This document shows positions 1-7,868 of a DNA stretch of 52,258 nucleotides, piece by piece (positions within the stretch are counted from its first letter, which is position 1; every line of letters starts with the position of its first letter). Source of the stretch: Treponema sp. UBA1793 (lineage in GTDB: Bacteria; Spirochaetota; Spirochaetia; Treponematales; Treponemataceae); contig DCFX01000078.1 in assembly GCA_002314445.1 (NCBI GenBank), positions 1-52,258 of the forward strand, read 5' to 3'. The notes beneath the pieces are model-generated. The model was not told where the DNA came from and did no database searches. It was given only the letters and a program-made list of their open reading frames with translations. Both the position numbers and the translations under genes were made by a program.

Positions 1-116
1 TATTTTCGTTCAGTATTTTGTCGGAAATTATCAACAGAAGGCTGCGCAGAAAAATGAACGGAGTGTAATGGTACCTGTTGCACTATTTCTGCCGGTATGA
101 TACTGTAACGGCAACA

Positions 117-122
117 TATAAT
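117..122 (+). promoter_or_regulatory. Probable -10 box of the thi operon
   Basis: A perfect TATAAT lies here, about seven bases ahead of the first base of the TPP aptamer, so transcription would start at roughly 129-131, as expected for a riboswitch leader. I see no convincing -35 box at 16-18 bases upstream. The upstream 116 bases hold no gene that I can support. Confidence 0.4.
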
Positions 123-128
123 TATATA

Positions 129-229
129 CAAGGGGAGCTTGTGGCGTTTTCGCCGGGCAGGCTGAGAGGAAGTACCGGAACTTCGACCCGTAAAACCTGA
201 TTTGGATAATGCCAACGGAGGGAACCATA
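129..229 (+). promoter_or_regulatory. TPP riboswitch (THI element)
   Basis: The leader carries the conserved THI-box blocks in order: GGGGAGC at the 5' side, GGCTGAGAGGAAG, GACCCGTAAAACCTGATT, and GGATAATGCCAACGGAGGGAA. This is the thiamin diphosphate aptamer that controls thi genes in most bacteria. It is followed 25 bases later by an intrinsic terminator, so control is probably by ligand-induced premature termination. Aptamer identity is read directly; the mode of control is inferred from the terminator. Confidence 0.95.
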
Positions 230-253
230 CATGATACGGATTGTCAGTACAGG

Positions 254-289
254 GGATTTCCTTTTGCGGAAATCCTTTTTTATTTTTTA
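254..289 (+). terminator. Riboswitch expression-platform terminator
   Basis: GGATTTCC (254-261) and GGAAATCC (268-275) form a perfect 8-bp stem with a six-base loop. The stem is followed by TTTTTTATTTTTT. It lies between the aptamer and the thiC ribosome-binding site, which is the expected place for an OFF-switch terminator. Confidence 0.88.
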
Positions 290-334
290 CGGCCGTTCCT
301 GATATTCGTCCTTCCCTTGCAGCTGGGAGGTTTC

Positions 335-1678
335 ATGAAAGAATATGTGACGGCGCATTCCCGGAAAACGCAGCGGGAAGCTGCACTTCAGGGGATTATT
401 ACCAGTCAAATGCTGGCAGTTGCGGAAAAGGAACATGTGTCCGCAGAGTATGTCCGTGCAGGGACTGCGGCGGGAACTATTGCCATACCGGCGAATATCA
501 ATCATACAGCGCTGAACCCGGAAGGTGTCGGACAGGGGCTTCGTACAAAAATCAACGTAAATCTCGGTATTTCAGGCGATGCGTCCGATTATACAAAGGA
601 ATTTGAAAAAGTAACCGCTGCGCTCAAGTACGGTGCGGAGGCAATCATGGATCTTTCCAATTACGGAAAGACGGATTCGTTCCGCCGCGATTTGATTGAA
701 AAATCGACTGCAATGATAGGGACAGTTCCCGTTTACGATGCGGTCGGCTATTTTGACAAGGATTTAGCCGCACTTACAGCTCGTGATTTTCTTGAAGTCG
801 TACGCGTTCATGCGGAACAGGGCGTTGACTTTATGACGATTCACGCCGGAATCAACAGAAAAACAGTTTCGTCTTTCAGGGAGCGAAAACGGATGATGAA
901 TATCGTTTCACGCGGCGGTTCCATTTTGTTTGCCTGGATGGAAATGACGGGAAACGAAAATCCGTTTTACGAATATTATGACGAACTGCTCGACATCCTC
1001 CATGAGTACGACGTGACAATATCGCTCGGCGACGCGCTTCGGCCGGGATGTCTTTCGGATTCAAGCGACACAGGTCAGATAACGGAACTTGCGGAACTGG
1101 GTCTGCTCACGCAGCGCGCGTGGGATAAGGGCGTGCAGGTTATAATTGAAGGCCCCGGCCATATGGCGCTTAATGAAATTGCTGCGAATGTTGTTATTGA
1201 AAAGAGATTATGTAAGGGTGCGCCCTTTTACGTGCTGGGGCCGCTTGTGACTGATATTGCTCCGGGGTATGACCATATCACTGCAGCAATAGGCGGCGCG
1301 GTTGCTGCTGCCGCCGGTGCCGATTTTCTGTGCTACGTGACGCCTGCCGAACATTTGTGCCTCCCTGACGTGGATGACGTACGGGAAGGGATTGCAGCAA
1401 GCCTCATAGCGGCGCATGCGGCTGATATTGCGAAAGGCGTTCCCGGTGCAATTGACAGGGACAACGCAATGGCTGCCGCCCGGCACCGGATGGACTGGGA
1501 TGAAATGTTCCGCTGTGCGCTCGATCCGGAAAAGGCGCGCAGTTATTTTGAACGCACACCGCCTGCAGACCGCCATACGTGTTCGATGTGCGGAAAAATG
1601 TGCGCGGTACGTACGACGAATATGATACTAGAGGGGAAGACGGTCGGTTTTACCGGCAGTACGGGAGCTGACGAATAA
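335..1678 (+). CDS. thiC: Phosphomethylpyrimidine synthase ThiC
   Basis: ThiC is a cytoplasmic radical-SAM enzyme that converts aminoimidazole ribotide to hydroxymethylpyrimidine phosphate. The 447-residue product carries family signatures: MTIHAGI, a glycine-rich SRGGSILFAWM segment, EGPGHMALNEIAANV, DIAPGYDHITAAIGGA and the C-terminal CSMCGKMC, a CxxCxxxxC cluster-binding motif. An in-frame ATG exists at 209 inside the riboswitch. I chose the ATG at 335 because it is preceded by GGGAGG five bases upstream and lies after the terminator. The stop overlaps the thiM start by one base (TAATG). Expression is expected to fall when thiamin diphosphate is abundant. Confidence 0.96.
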   Translation: MKEYVTAHSRKTQREAALQGIITSQMLAVAEKEHVSAEYVRAGTAAGTIAIPANINHTALNPEGVGQGLRTKINVNLGISGDASDYTKEFEKVTAALKYGAEAIMDLSNYGKTDSFRRDLIEKSTAMIGTVPVYDAVGYFDKDLAALTARDFLEVVRVHAEQGVDFMTIHAGINRKTVSSFRERKRMMNIVSRGGSILFAWMEMTGNENPFYEYYDELLDILHEYDVTISLGDALRPGCLSDSSDTGQITELAELGLLTQRAWDKGVQVIIEGPGHMALNEIAANVVIEKRLCKGAPFYVLGPLVTDIAPGYDHITAAIGGAVAAAAGADFLCYVTPAEHLCLPDVDDVREGIAASLIAAHAADIAKGVPGAIDRDNAMAAARHRMDWDEMFRCALDPEKARSYFERTPPADRHTCSMCGKMCAVRTTNMILEGKTVGFTGSTGADE

Positions 1679-2514
1679 TGACAAACGAAAAACTGACCGG
1701 CATCTTTGAAGCCGTGAGAAAGGCAGGACCGCTCGTTCACTGCATTACGAATTACGTGACGGTAAACGATGTGGCGAATATGCTTCTGGCGTGCGGGGCA
1801 TCTCCGATTATGGCCGACGATGCAGCGGAATCCGCCGATATAACTTCCATTTGTTCCGCGACGTATATCAACATAGGTACGCTTAACGCACGTACTATTG
1901 ATTCAATGCTGTCTGCCGGAAAAAGGGCGGAAGAACTGCATCACCCTGTTGTTCTTGATCCTGCCGGTGCGGGCGCATCGCCGTTCCGTACCGGAACGGT
2001 CAGCCGCCTTATGGACATAGTACATTTTACCGTCATTAAGGGAAATATGTCGGAAATTAAGACAATTGCGCAGGGCAGCGGGACAACACGTGGTGTCGAT
2101 GCCGATGCCGCCGACACGGTAACCGAAGAAAATCTTGACGCCGCCGCCGGTTTTGTGCGCAGTCTTGCCGAACGGACAGGTTCCGTCATCGCAGTAACAG
2201 GCGCAGTCGATATCATTTCCGGCGGAGAAAAAACGTATATCTGCCGGAACGGCCATCCGATGCTCAAGTCGATTACCGGCAGCGGCTGCATGCTCGGTGC
2301 CGTTGCAGCTGCGTTCTGCGGAGCAAATCCCGGCAGTCCTGCAGAAGCTGTTGCCGCAGCGGTGAGCGCTGTGGGATTATGCGGCGAGCTTGCATACAGT
2401 AAAACGGCTGCAGAGGGCGCCGGTACCGGTACGTTCCGCGCATATCTGCTTGACGCGATGAACCTGCTCACACCACAGGCCTTTGCAAAGGGATGCAGAA
2501 TTGAAGAGAGATGA
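1678..2514 (+). CDS. thiM: Hydroxyethylthiazole kinase ThiM
   Basis: ThiM phosphorylates salvaged hydroxyethylthiazole with ATP. The 278-residue protein shows the ribokinase-like ThiM signatures: HCITNYVTVNDVANMLLACG, VVLDPAGAGAS, VIKGNMSEI and TGSGCMLGAVAAAF, the anion-hole region. It is translationally coupled to thiC through a TAATG overlap. No thiazole-synthesis gene (thiG, thiH, thiS, thiF) is present in the operon, so the thiazole half may come from salvage; those genes could lie elsewhere. The long open frame on the opposite strand is a shadow. Confidence 0.95.
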   Translation: MTNEKLTGIFEAVRKAGPLVHCITNYVTVNDVANMLLACGASPIMADDAAESADITSICSATYINIGTLNARTIDSMLSAGKRAEELHHPVVLDPAGAGASPFRTGTVSRLMDIVHFTVIKGNMSEIKTIAQGSGTTRGVDADAADTVTEENLDAAAGFVRSLAERTGSVIAVTGAVDIISGGEKTYICRNGHPMLKSITGSGCMLGAVAAAFCGANPGSPAEAVAAAVSAVGLCGELAYSKTAAEGAGTGTFRAYLLDAMNLLTPQAFAKGCRIEER

Positions 2515-2515
2515 T

Positions 2516-3877
2516 ATGCCTGCCGCGCTCTCCCTGTACGGCGTAACCGACCGTACGTGGCTGCCCCGGCCGTTTCCTGCGGAAGATCCGTGCGGTGCCG
2601 CTCTGCTGGCGTCGGCTGCAGAGGAATGTATTCTCGGAGGTACGACGATGCTGCAGCTGCGGGAAAAGTATGTTTCACGCAGCGATATGCTCTCCATCGG
2701 AAAAGCTGTGGGAGATACGTGCAGGGCGCATGACGTACCATTTATTGTAGATGACGATGCGGATGCGGCTCTCGCGCTGCATGCAGACGGCGTACACGTC
2801 GGTCAGAGTGACGCAGAAGCGGCGGAAGTCCGCCGCCGCATCGGACAGGACATGATTCTCGGCGTTTCCGTCCAGTCTGTGGGACAGGCTCTCCGGGCAC
2901 AGGCTGCGGGAGCCGATTACCTCGGCGTGGGTGCCGTATTTCCGACGTCTACGAAAGACGATGCCTCTGCCGTAGGCATGGAGTGTCTTGCGGCAATCTG
3001 CGCTGCTGTTACAATTCCCGTAGTTGCAATCGGCGGAATACACAAAGAAAATATTGCGCAGCTGAAGGGATCGGGCATTGCCGGTGCAGCAGTCGTTTCT
3101 GCACTGTTTGCCGCTCCCGACAGGACGGCGGCAGCACGAGCGCTTACCCCAGTGTGCAGATCTTTTACCGCAGCATGCACTGCCCGTCTGCGTGCGGAAA
3201 AGGACAGCACGAACCGGCGCGCCGTCATGCAGTCGATGAAAGCTGCTGTATTCGACATGGACGGAACGCTGCTTGATTCAATGCCGATGTGGGAACATGC
3301 GGCAATTCTGTATCTTGAGTCGAAGCACATTGAACCTGAGCCGGATATCTGGAACCGGACAAAGTCTCTCGATATGCAGCAGACGGCGTTATATTTTAAG
3401 CAGACGTATAAAATTTCAGATTCAATAGATACAATAATAGAAAAGATTGACGACGACATATATGAGCAGTATGCTCATACACTCAGCCTGAAAGACGGTG
3501 CCCGCGGATTCCTTGAATCGCTTGCATCCCGCGGAATTCCGATGGTGCTTGCAACATCGACAGATAGACGCTGTGCGGAAACCTGTCTGAAGCGGCTCGG
3601 TCTGTCCGGCTGTTTTAAAAAACTGCTTACCTGTTCGGAGTCCGGAGCCGGGAAGGACAAGCCTGATATCTATTTTGAGGCACAGCGGTATATGGGAACG
3701 GATACGGCACATACTGTCGTTTTTGAAGATGCGCTTTATGCCGGACAGACAGCCGCACTTGCAGGGTTTCCCGTATGTGCCGTCTATGATGAAAGCACCG
3801 TAGATAACGGTGACTGGCTCCGGCTCCAAGGCCTGTCTGCCTGTTCGTGCTTTTCATTCAGGAATTTACCGGTATGA
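2516..3877 (+). CDS. thiE: ThiE thiamin-phosphate synthase fused to a HAD-family phosphatase
   Basis: A 453-residue two-domain protein. Residues about 1-235 are ThiE: TMLQLREK, the metal-binding VDDDAD region, ADGVHVGQSD, GVGAVFPTSTK and VVAIGGI. It joins pyrimidine diphosphate to thiazole phosphate to give thiamin monophosphate. Residues about 240-453 are a HAD hydrolase with all four motifs: DMDGT, the S/T motif at VLATST, the lysine in GKDKPD and the acidic pair in VVFEDA. There is no stop or frameshift at the junction. I chose ATG 2516 with GAAGAGAG upstream; a TTG at 2483 inside thiM is in frame but poorly placed. The phosphatase domain may turn thiamin monophosphate into thiamin, replacing a ThiL route; HAD enzymes with this activity are known, but its substrate here is inferred. 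Confidence 0.93.
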   Translation: MPAALSLYGVTDRTWLPRPFPAEDPCGAALLASAAEECILGGTTMLQLREKYVSRSDMLSIGKAVGDTCRAHDVPFIVDDDADAALALHADGVHVGQSDAEAAEVRRRIGQDMILGVSVQSVGQALRAQAAGADYLGVGAVFPTSTKDDASAVGMECLAAICAAVTIPVVAIGGIHKENIAQLKGSGIAGAAVVSALFAAPDRTAAARALTPVCRSFTAACTARLRAEKDSTNRRAVMQSMKAAVFDMDGTLLDSMPMWEHAAILYLESKHIEPEPDIWNRTKSLDMQQTALYFKQTYKISDSIDTIIEKIDDDIYEQYAHTLSLKDGARGFLESLASRGIPMVLATSTDRRCAETCLKRLGLSGCFKKLLTCSESGAGKDKPDIYFEAQRYMGTDTAHTVVFEDALYAGQTAALAGFPVCAVYDESTVDNGDWLRLQGLSACSCFSFRNLPV

Positions 3878-4647
3878 AGATGAAATGTGTGCTGACCATT
3901 GCCGGTTCCGACAGTTCGGGCGGTGCCGGAATTCAGGCTGATATAAAAACCATTTCCGCACACCGGCTGTATGCGGAAAGCGTTATCACAGCGGTAACGG
4001 CGCAGAACACACTCGGCGTACAGGCTGTCTTTCCGCTGCCGCCGGACGTTGTAGCCGCCCAGCTTGACAGCGTCTGTTCGGATATTTTCCCTGATGCAGT
4101 AAAAATCGGGATGCTTGCTACGGCGGAAATTGCGGAAACTGTCGCGCTGAAACTTGAACAGTACCATGTGCATCATGTTGTACTTGATCCCGTGCTCGTT
4201 TCGACAAGCGGGCGTCTGCTGCTTGATACGGATGCCGTGCGCATTCTTACGGACAGGCTCTTTCCTCTTGCAGAGCTGATAACGCCGAATCTTGATGAAG
4301 CCGCCGTGCTGCACGACGCGCTTACCCGTACAGACTGCGCGGTACTTGTGAAGGGAGGACACAGCCCTGATTCCGCCGACGATGTACTGTACGAGTCAGG
4401 CCGTCTCCTGTCCTGCTGTGCGTCGGAAAGCCGGGGAATACATACCTTTCCCGGCGTACGCATCGCGAATAAGAATACGCACGGTACGGGCTGCACGCTT
4501 TCGAGCGCTGCTGCATGCAGGCTTGCACAGGGATATACGCTTGAAGAAAGCGTCCTGCTTGCAAAACAGTACGTAACAGGTGCAATTGCTGCCGGCCTTA
4601 CCGTCGGGTACGGAAGAGGGCCGCTCGACCAGTTCTGGAAGATGTAG
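3874..4647 (+). CDS. thiD: Hydroxymethylpyrimidine (phosphate) kinase ThiD
   Basis: ThiD phosphorylates hydroxymethylpyrimidine phosphate to the diphosphate used by ThiE. The 257-residue product has the ribokinase-fold signatures TIAGSDSSGGAGIQADIK at the N terminus, LDPVLVSTSG, TPNLDEA, VLVKGGHS and HGTGCTLSSA. The ATG overlaps the stop of the ThiE-HAD gene (ATGA), with AGGAA about nine bases upstream. A GTG at 3847 is in frame but inside the previous gene. The second methionine (3880) could also serve. It is the last gene of the riboswitch-controlled operon. Confidence 0.95.
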   Translation: MKMKCVLTIAGSDSSGGAGIQADIKTISAHRLYAESVITAVTAQNTLGVQAVFPLPPDVVAAQLDSVCSDIFPDAVKIGMLATAEIAETVALKLEQYHVHHVVLDPVLVSTSGRLLLDTDAVRILTDRLFPLAELITPNLDEAAVLHDALTRTDCAVLVKGGHSPDSADDVLYESGRLLSCCASESRGIHTFPGVRIANKNTHGTGCTLSSAAACRLAQGYTLEESVLLAKQYVTGAIAAGLTVGYGRGPLDQFWKM

Positions 4648-4655
4648 TACTCTTA

Positions 4656-4715
4656 TTTCACAACTACGATGTACGGCATCCATGCCGTACCGCTGACGCG
4701 GAGTTTTTATAGGAG
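4656..4715 (+). repeat. 60-bp direct repeat, copy 1
   Basis: This stretch is repeated 115 bases downstream with a single substitution (G4695 versus A4810). Each copy contains the palindrome GTACGGCATCCATGCCGTAC (nine-base arms around CC) and ends in TTTTTATAGGAG. Copy 1 follows the thi operon directly. Confidence 0.9.
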
Positions 4716-4719
4716 GTAT

Positions 4720-4747
4720 GATAAAAATACATCCGTGTATTTTTATC
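4720..4747 (+). repeat. Hairpin between the two 60-bp repeats
   Basis: GATAAAAATACA (4720-4731) and TGTATTTTTATC (4736-4747) form a perfect 12-bp stem with a TCCG loop. It sits between the direct repeats. There is no separate T-run after it, so a simple intrinsic terminator is not clear, though it is the only strong hairpin after thiD. Confidence 0.6.
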
Positions 4748-4770
4748 AACAGTAGTTGTTCAAGCTCTGC

Positions 4771-4830
4771 TTTCACAACTACGATGTACGGCATCCATGC
4801 CGTACCGCTAACGCGGAGTTTTTATAGGAG
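4771..4830 (+). repeat. 60-bp direct repeat, copy 2, in the nitroreductase leader
   Basis: Second copy of the 60-bp unit, with the same GTACGGCATCCATGCCGTAC palindrome. Its final TAGGAG is part of the ribosome-binding site of the nitroreductase at 4839. The duplication could therefore have arisen from the leader of this gene, or be an inserted intergenic repeat. Confidence 0.9.
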
Positions 4831-4838
4831 AAGGAAAT

Positions 4839-5465
4839 ATGGATGTGTATGAAGCAATCGGCAGAAGAAAAACGATAAGAGATTTTGCACAGAGAGCTGT
4901 GGACAGGGAAAGTATAAAAAAAATACTGGAAGCAGGGATGGCAGCCCCGACGAACGATCATCTGCGGAACTGGGAATATATCGTAGTGGAAGAAAAGGAA
5001 GAGCGTAGAAAAATCATTGAAGGCGTACTGAATCCTTTAACGAAAGATGATGCTGAAAGGATGATAAACGAATCAGGATTGAATAAACCTCTGCAGAAAG
5101 AAATGTATCTTGATGCCATTCCCAAGCAGTATTCCATGATAATCAACGCAGGGGTACTGCTTCTTCCATGTTATTATGAACCGGGAGATTTACTGCATCC
5201 CCGTAACATATCTTCATTGAATTGTTTTGCTTCAATATGGTGCAGCATTGAAAACATTCTGATTGCAGCTGCAGCAGAAGGATTATTCGGCGTGACAAGA
5301 ATTCCTTCTATGGAGGAAGTTGTACGTGCAAGAAATATCCTGTCGATTCCTGAAAAATATGAGATTCCCTGTTTTCTTGCACTTGGATATCCGGCTGGCG
5401 ATGCAGAGCGGCTGGCTCAAAAAAAGGTGAACACCGGGGAAAAAATTCATTACGGCAGATGGTAA
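4839..5465 (+). CDS. Nitroreductase-family flavoprotein
   Basis: A 208-residue protein of the FMN-dependent nitroreductase family. The N terminus has the family pattern of an arginine-rich FMN phosphate-binding segment (EAIGRRKTIRDFAQ). The middle has AAPTNDHLRNWEY and the C-terminal half has IENILIAAAAEGLFG, followed by a short domain ending in HYGRW. Such enzymes reduce nitroaromatics, quinones or flavins with NAD(P)H; the substrate here is unknown. The start has a strong AGGAGAAGG site at 4826-4834. It is followed by a bidirectional terminator and faces the NmrA-type gene tail to tail. It does not clearly belong to the thi operon. Confidence 0.85.
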   Translation: MDVYEAIGRRKTIRDFAQRAVDRESIKKILEAGMAAPTNDHLRNWEYIVVEEKEERRKIIEGVLNPLTKDDAERMINESGLNKPLQKEMYLDAIPKQYSMIINAGVLLLPCYYEPGDLLHPRNISSLNCFASIWCSIENILIAAAAEGLFGVTRIPSMEEVVRARNILSIPEKYEIPCFLALGYPAGDAERLAQKKVNTGEKIHYGRW

Positions 5466-5480
5466 CTGTGCAGCAGGATA

Positions 5481-5515
5481 TAAAAACGGCCGGTAAATTA
5501 TACCGGCCGTTTTTA
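5481..5515. terminator. Bidirectional intrinsic terminator
   Basis: TAAAAACGGCCGGTA and TACCGGCCGTTTTTA form a perfect 15-bp stem around a five-base loop. There is an A-run on one side and a T-run on the other, so it can terminate on both strands. It lies between the convergent nitroreductase and NmrA/QorB-type genes. Confidence 0.92.
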
Positions 5516-5546
5516 TACCCGAAAAAAATGTACAAGCTGCTGTGTT

Positions 5547-6482
5547 TTATTTGTCTGTGCTGTTCCGTTTACCAATCTGGAAATCGTTTACATGCTCAAA
5601 CATGTATGAAACAGTGTACGGAGTACTTCCCGTAAGCATTTTGAAGTCATCAGTGTGGCTGCTCATTTTTTCGACTCTGATTGCCCGTGCGAATGTTACC
5701 ATACCGTCGCTTGAAAAAGGTGCCGGAGAACCGTCTTTGAACGTTCCGTCGGTTGTGCGCGGTACACCTATCGCATCGAAAGATGCATATACTTCGTCTT
5801 CGGTCACATCCTTTACGGTGACATGTTTACCTGTTGCCTTGTTTCCGTATTCGACAAACTGTTTGAGCGTCAGTGATTCTGCCCCGTTGATGTTGAGAAC
5901 CGCTTTGTGCAGATCGTCTTTTGTGAGTGCGTACATTGCGGCCTTTGCACAATCCAGTCGTGAAATGTACGACATATGACCGTCGCCCTGGCAGCTGACC
6001 ATAACATCGTCCTGTGCAGTCATGTAGCTTGTAATCATTGCTTCCGCATACTGGGAATTCCTGAGGAAAATGTAATCTGCTCCCGTACTGATGATATATT
6101 CTTCCGTATACGCATGGTCTTTCTTTTCGACGCTCGGATTTTCCGGGTCGCGTGCGTTTACAAGTGACGTGTACACGATTTTTTTTACGCCTGCTGCAAG
6201 TGCTGCGTCGACTGCATTTTTGTGAGCCTGCTGGCGCTTTGGGCCGACAAACGGAGATGAAATCAGCAGCATGACGTCTCCATCGGCAAACGCTTTTTCA
6301 AGATTTTCCCGGTGATTGAAATTCGCTGTGCGGACATCGAATCCTGCATCCTTGAACTGTTCAAGTCCTTTTTCAAACGGGCAGGTGAAAATAAGATTTT
6401 CCTTTCCTGTCAGGCTGGTGATATTCCGGGCTACGAAACCTCCGAAATTGCCGTCTACTCCGGTTACGATAATTTTTGCCAT
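5547..6482 (-). CDS. NmrA/QorB-type NAD(P)-binding protein (putative quinone oxidoreductase)
   Basis: A 311-residue atypical short-chain dehydrogenase. The N terminus holds a Rossmann motif (IIVTGVDGNFGGFVAR) and a second segment VKKIVYTSLVNAR typical of NmrA-like proteins, followed by a GDGHMSYISRLDCAKA segment. Relatives include QorB NAD(P)H:quinone oxidoreductases and NmrA redox sensors; which activity applies cannot be told. Start ATG has GGAGG upstream (TGGAGGCAGTAC). It lies 92 bases downstream of the LysR gene on the same strand, and the gap contains a repeated motif that may be a LysR site, suggesting regulation by that protein. Confidence 0.82.
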   Translation of the reverse strand: MAKIIVTGVDGNFGGFVARNITSLTGKENLIFTCPFEKGLEQFKDAGFDVRTANFNHRENLEKAFADGDVMLLISSPFVGPKRQQAHKNAVDAALAAGVKKIVYTSLVNARDPENPSVEKKDHAYTEEYIISTGADYIFLRNSQYAEAMITSYMTAQDDVMVSCQGDGHMSYISRLDCAKAAMYALTKDDLHKAVLNINGAESLTLKQFVEYGNKATGKHVTVKDVTEDEVYASFDAIGVPRTTDGTFKDGSPAPFSSDGMVTFARAIRVEKMSSHTDDFKMLTGSTPYTVSYMFEHVNDFQIGKRNSTDK

Positions 6483-6506
6483 GTACTGCCTCCAGTGATT
6501 TTCTTA

Positions 6507-6568
6507 CTTATAAAGTACAGGCGTATCCCGGAGAAAAAAAGACCATTTTTCCTTATAAAGACTACAGG
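6507..6568 (-). promoter_or_regulatory. Duplicated CTTATAAAG-TACAGG motif upstream of the QorB-type gene
   Basis: Written on the + strand, CTTATAAAGTACAGG (6507-6521) and CTTATAAAGACTACAGG (6552-6568) are near-identical direct repeats 45 bases apart, in the short gap between the LysR gene and the gene it may control. They could be two regulator sites or two promoter elements (TTTATAAG on the transcribed strand resembles a -10). The function is inferred. Confidence 0.45.
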
Positions 6569-6574
6569 TTTTTC

Positions 6575-7486
6575 CTATGATTTCATTGATTCAAAATATA
6601 TCTGCACCTGCTTTACGAAAGGAAGCAGGTACGGTTTCTGATTTTCCCTGTTGATCCCGATGCAGAAATCGACATGATGATGAGAACCGACGACCGGAAT
6701 GCTGTACAATTCAGTATCTTCAGGTATGACTTCCGGTGCAAGCAGCGCGATTCCCTGATTTAATTTGACTGCAAGAATAAGTTCTTCGAGATTGCCCGCT
6801 TCCCTGACTATGTCCGGCTTTACGCCGTCTTTTTCAAATGATTTAAGATAGTCGCTGAAAAAGACCGTATCGGAAAAACCGAAAAGCGAAATGACAGACT
6901 GTCCGGCAAGTTCCTTTCCTCCGATACTTTCTCTGCCTGCAAACGGGTGTCTTTTTGAACACACGACATTAATTGAGTTGCGCATGAGGTGTGTACACAA
7001 AAGCGTTTTTCGGTTTTTGAAGTCGTTGGTCAGGCCGAATGCTGCGTCGAGTTCACTGCGCTCAAGACCTGCGATACCTTCCATAAAAGTACACAGCCGT
7101 ATATCGGTGCGTACCTGAGGGAATGTATCATGATAGCTTTGTATGATACGGGGCAGATGTTTCTGTTCAATGGGGCCGGTAATACCGATGCGGAGCAGGC
7201 AGATGCACGATTCGGCTTTACAGCGGGCTGTCTGTTCGATATTTCTGTACAGCTTGTCCAGTCCTGCACATTTTTCATAAAAGTATCTGCCAGCTTCTGT
7301 CAGTACCGGCCGGTATGCAGATCTGTCGAACAGTTTGAAACGGAGGCTGTCTTCAAGTTTATCTATCTGCTGGCTCACCGATGCCTGCGTCATCCGGAGT
7401 TTTCGTCCGGCTGCCGAAAAACTGCCTTCTTCTGCCGCGCTCATGAAAATATACAGACTGCGCCGGAATAAGCCGTCTTCCATCAT
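6575..7486 (-). CDS. LysR-family transcriptional regulator
   Basis: A 303-residue LysR regulator. The N-terminal winged helix-turn-helix is clear: FMSAAEEGSFSAAGRKLRMT followed by QASVSQQIDKLEDSL, then FDRSAYRPVLTEAGRYFY. A periplasmic-binding-like effector domain follows. The open frame extends to 7552, but I place the start at ATG 7486 because GGAGGT lies ten bases upstream of the ATGATG and none precedes the longer start. The cognate inducer is unknown. Unusually for this family the likely target lies downstream on the same strand rather than divergent; the other neighbour is a repeat-filled gap. Confidence 0.9.
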   Translation of the reverse strand: MMEDGLFRRSLYIFMSAAEEGSFSAAGRKLRMTQASVSQQIDKLEDSLRFKLFDRSAYRPVLTEAGRYFYEKCAGLDKLYRNIEQTARCKAESCICLLRIGITGPIEQKHLPRIIQSYHDTFPQVRTDIRLCTFMEGIAGLERSELDAAFGLTNDFKNRKTLLCTHLMRNSINVVCSKRHPFAGRESIGGKELAGQSVISLFGFSDTVFFSDYLKSFEKDGVKPDIVREAGNLEELILAVKLNQGIALLAPEVIPEDTELYSIPVVGSHHHVDFCIGINRENQKPYLLPFVKQVQIYFESMKS

Positions 7487-7581
7487 CTGTTTGTGTACCT
7501 CCGTGGTACTGTACAATTTCAACGGATAGTTTGACAAGGCATAAGCCGCCATCCATGGCGGTGATTTTGGATTAGGTTAAT

Positions 7582-7817
7582 GTACGTTTATTATACACAT
7601 TTTACAGACTTACAAAAAAAATCTGATTATGCTGCCTTTGTACAGAAAAACAGTCCGCTCCCACCTGAAATAATTACGCTATGCTCCGGCTCGCCAGAAT
7701 AGGCGAGAGTCGCACGCGGAATTATTTCAGGTTCCGCTCCCTGTTTTTCTGTATACACTGCTGCCAATTGATACCTTTCTGTACTACCGCCGGGATATGA
7801 AATAATAAACGACGTTT
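7582..7817. repeat. Nested-hairpin repeat element, copy A1
   Basis: Ends are the perfect inverted repeat CGTTTATTAT (7585-7594) and ATAATAAACG (7802-7811). Inside is an outer perfect 13-bp stem, TACAGAAAAACAG (7641-7653) with its complement at 7741-7753. Within it is an inner perfect 13-bp stem, ACCTGAAATAATT (7663-7675) with 7720-7732, and at the tip CTCGCC-AGAATA-GGCGAG. The sequence is about 85 percent alike, by eye, to copy A2 near 20450, and shares junction blocks with the inverted copy B next to it. No open frame of note. It could be a MITE-like mobile palindrome or a structured RNA. Confidence 0.88.
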
Positions 7818-7868
7818 TTCGAATCAGAATAACGGAACTTTCTGGATTTCGCTTTTTCGTTCTTACAG

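Noticed and set aside
209..334. N-terminal extension of thiC
   Set aside because: It would be translated from inside the TPP riboswitch and terminator; ATG 335 has a proper ribosome-binding site.
1941..2741. Long open frame (266 codons) antisense to thiM and thiE
   Set aside because: Both sense genes carry clear family motifs; the antisense product is low-complexity, alanine- and arginine-rich and has no ribosome-binding site.
4718..4852. 44-codon frame starting after AGGAGG between the 60-bp repeats
   Set aside because: The ribosome-binding site is only one base from the ATG, the frame crosses the repeat and overlaps the nitroreductase start; no sign of a real product.
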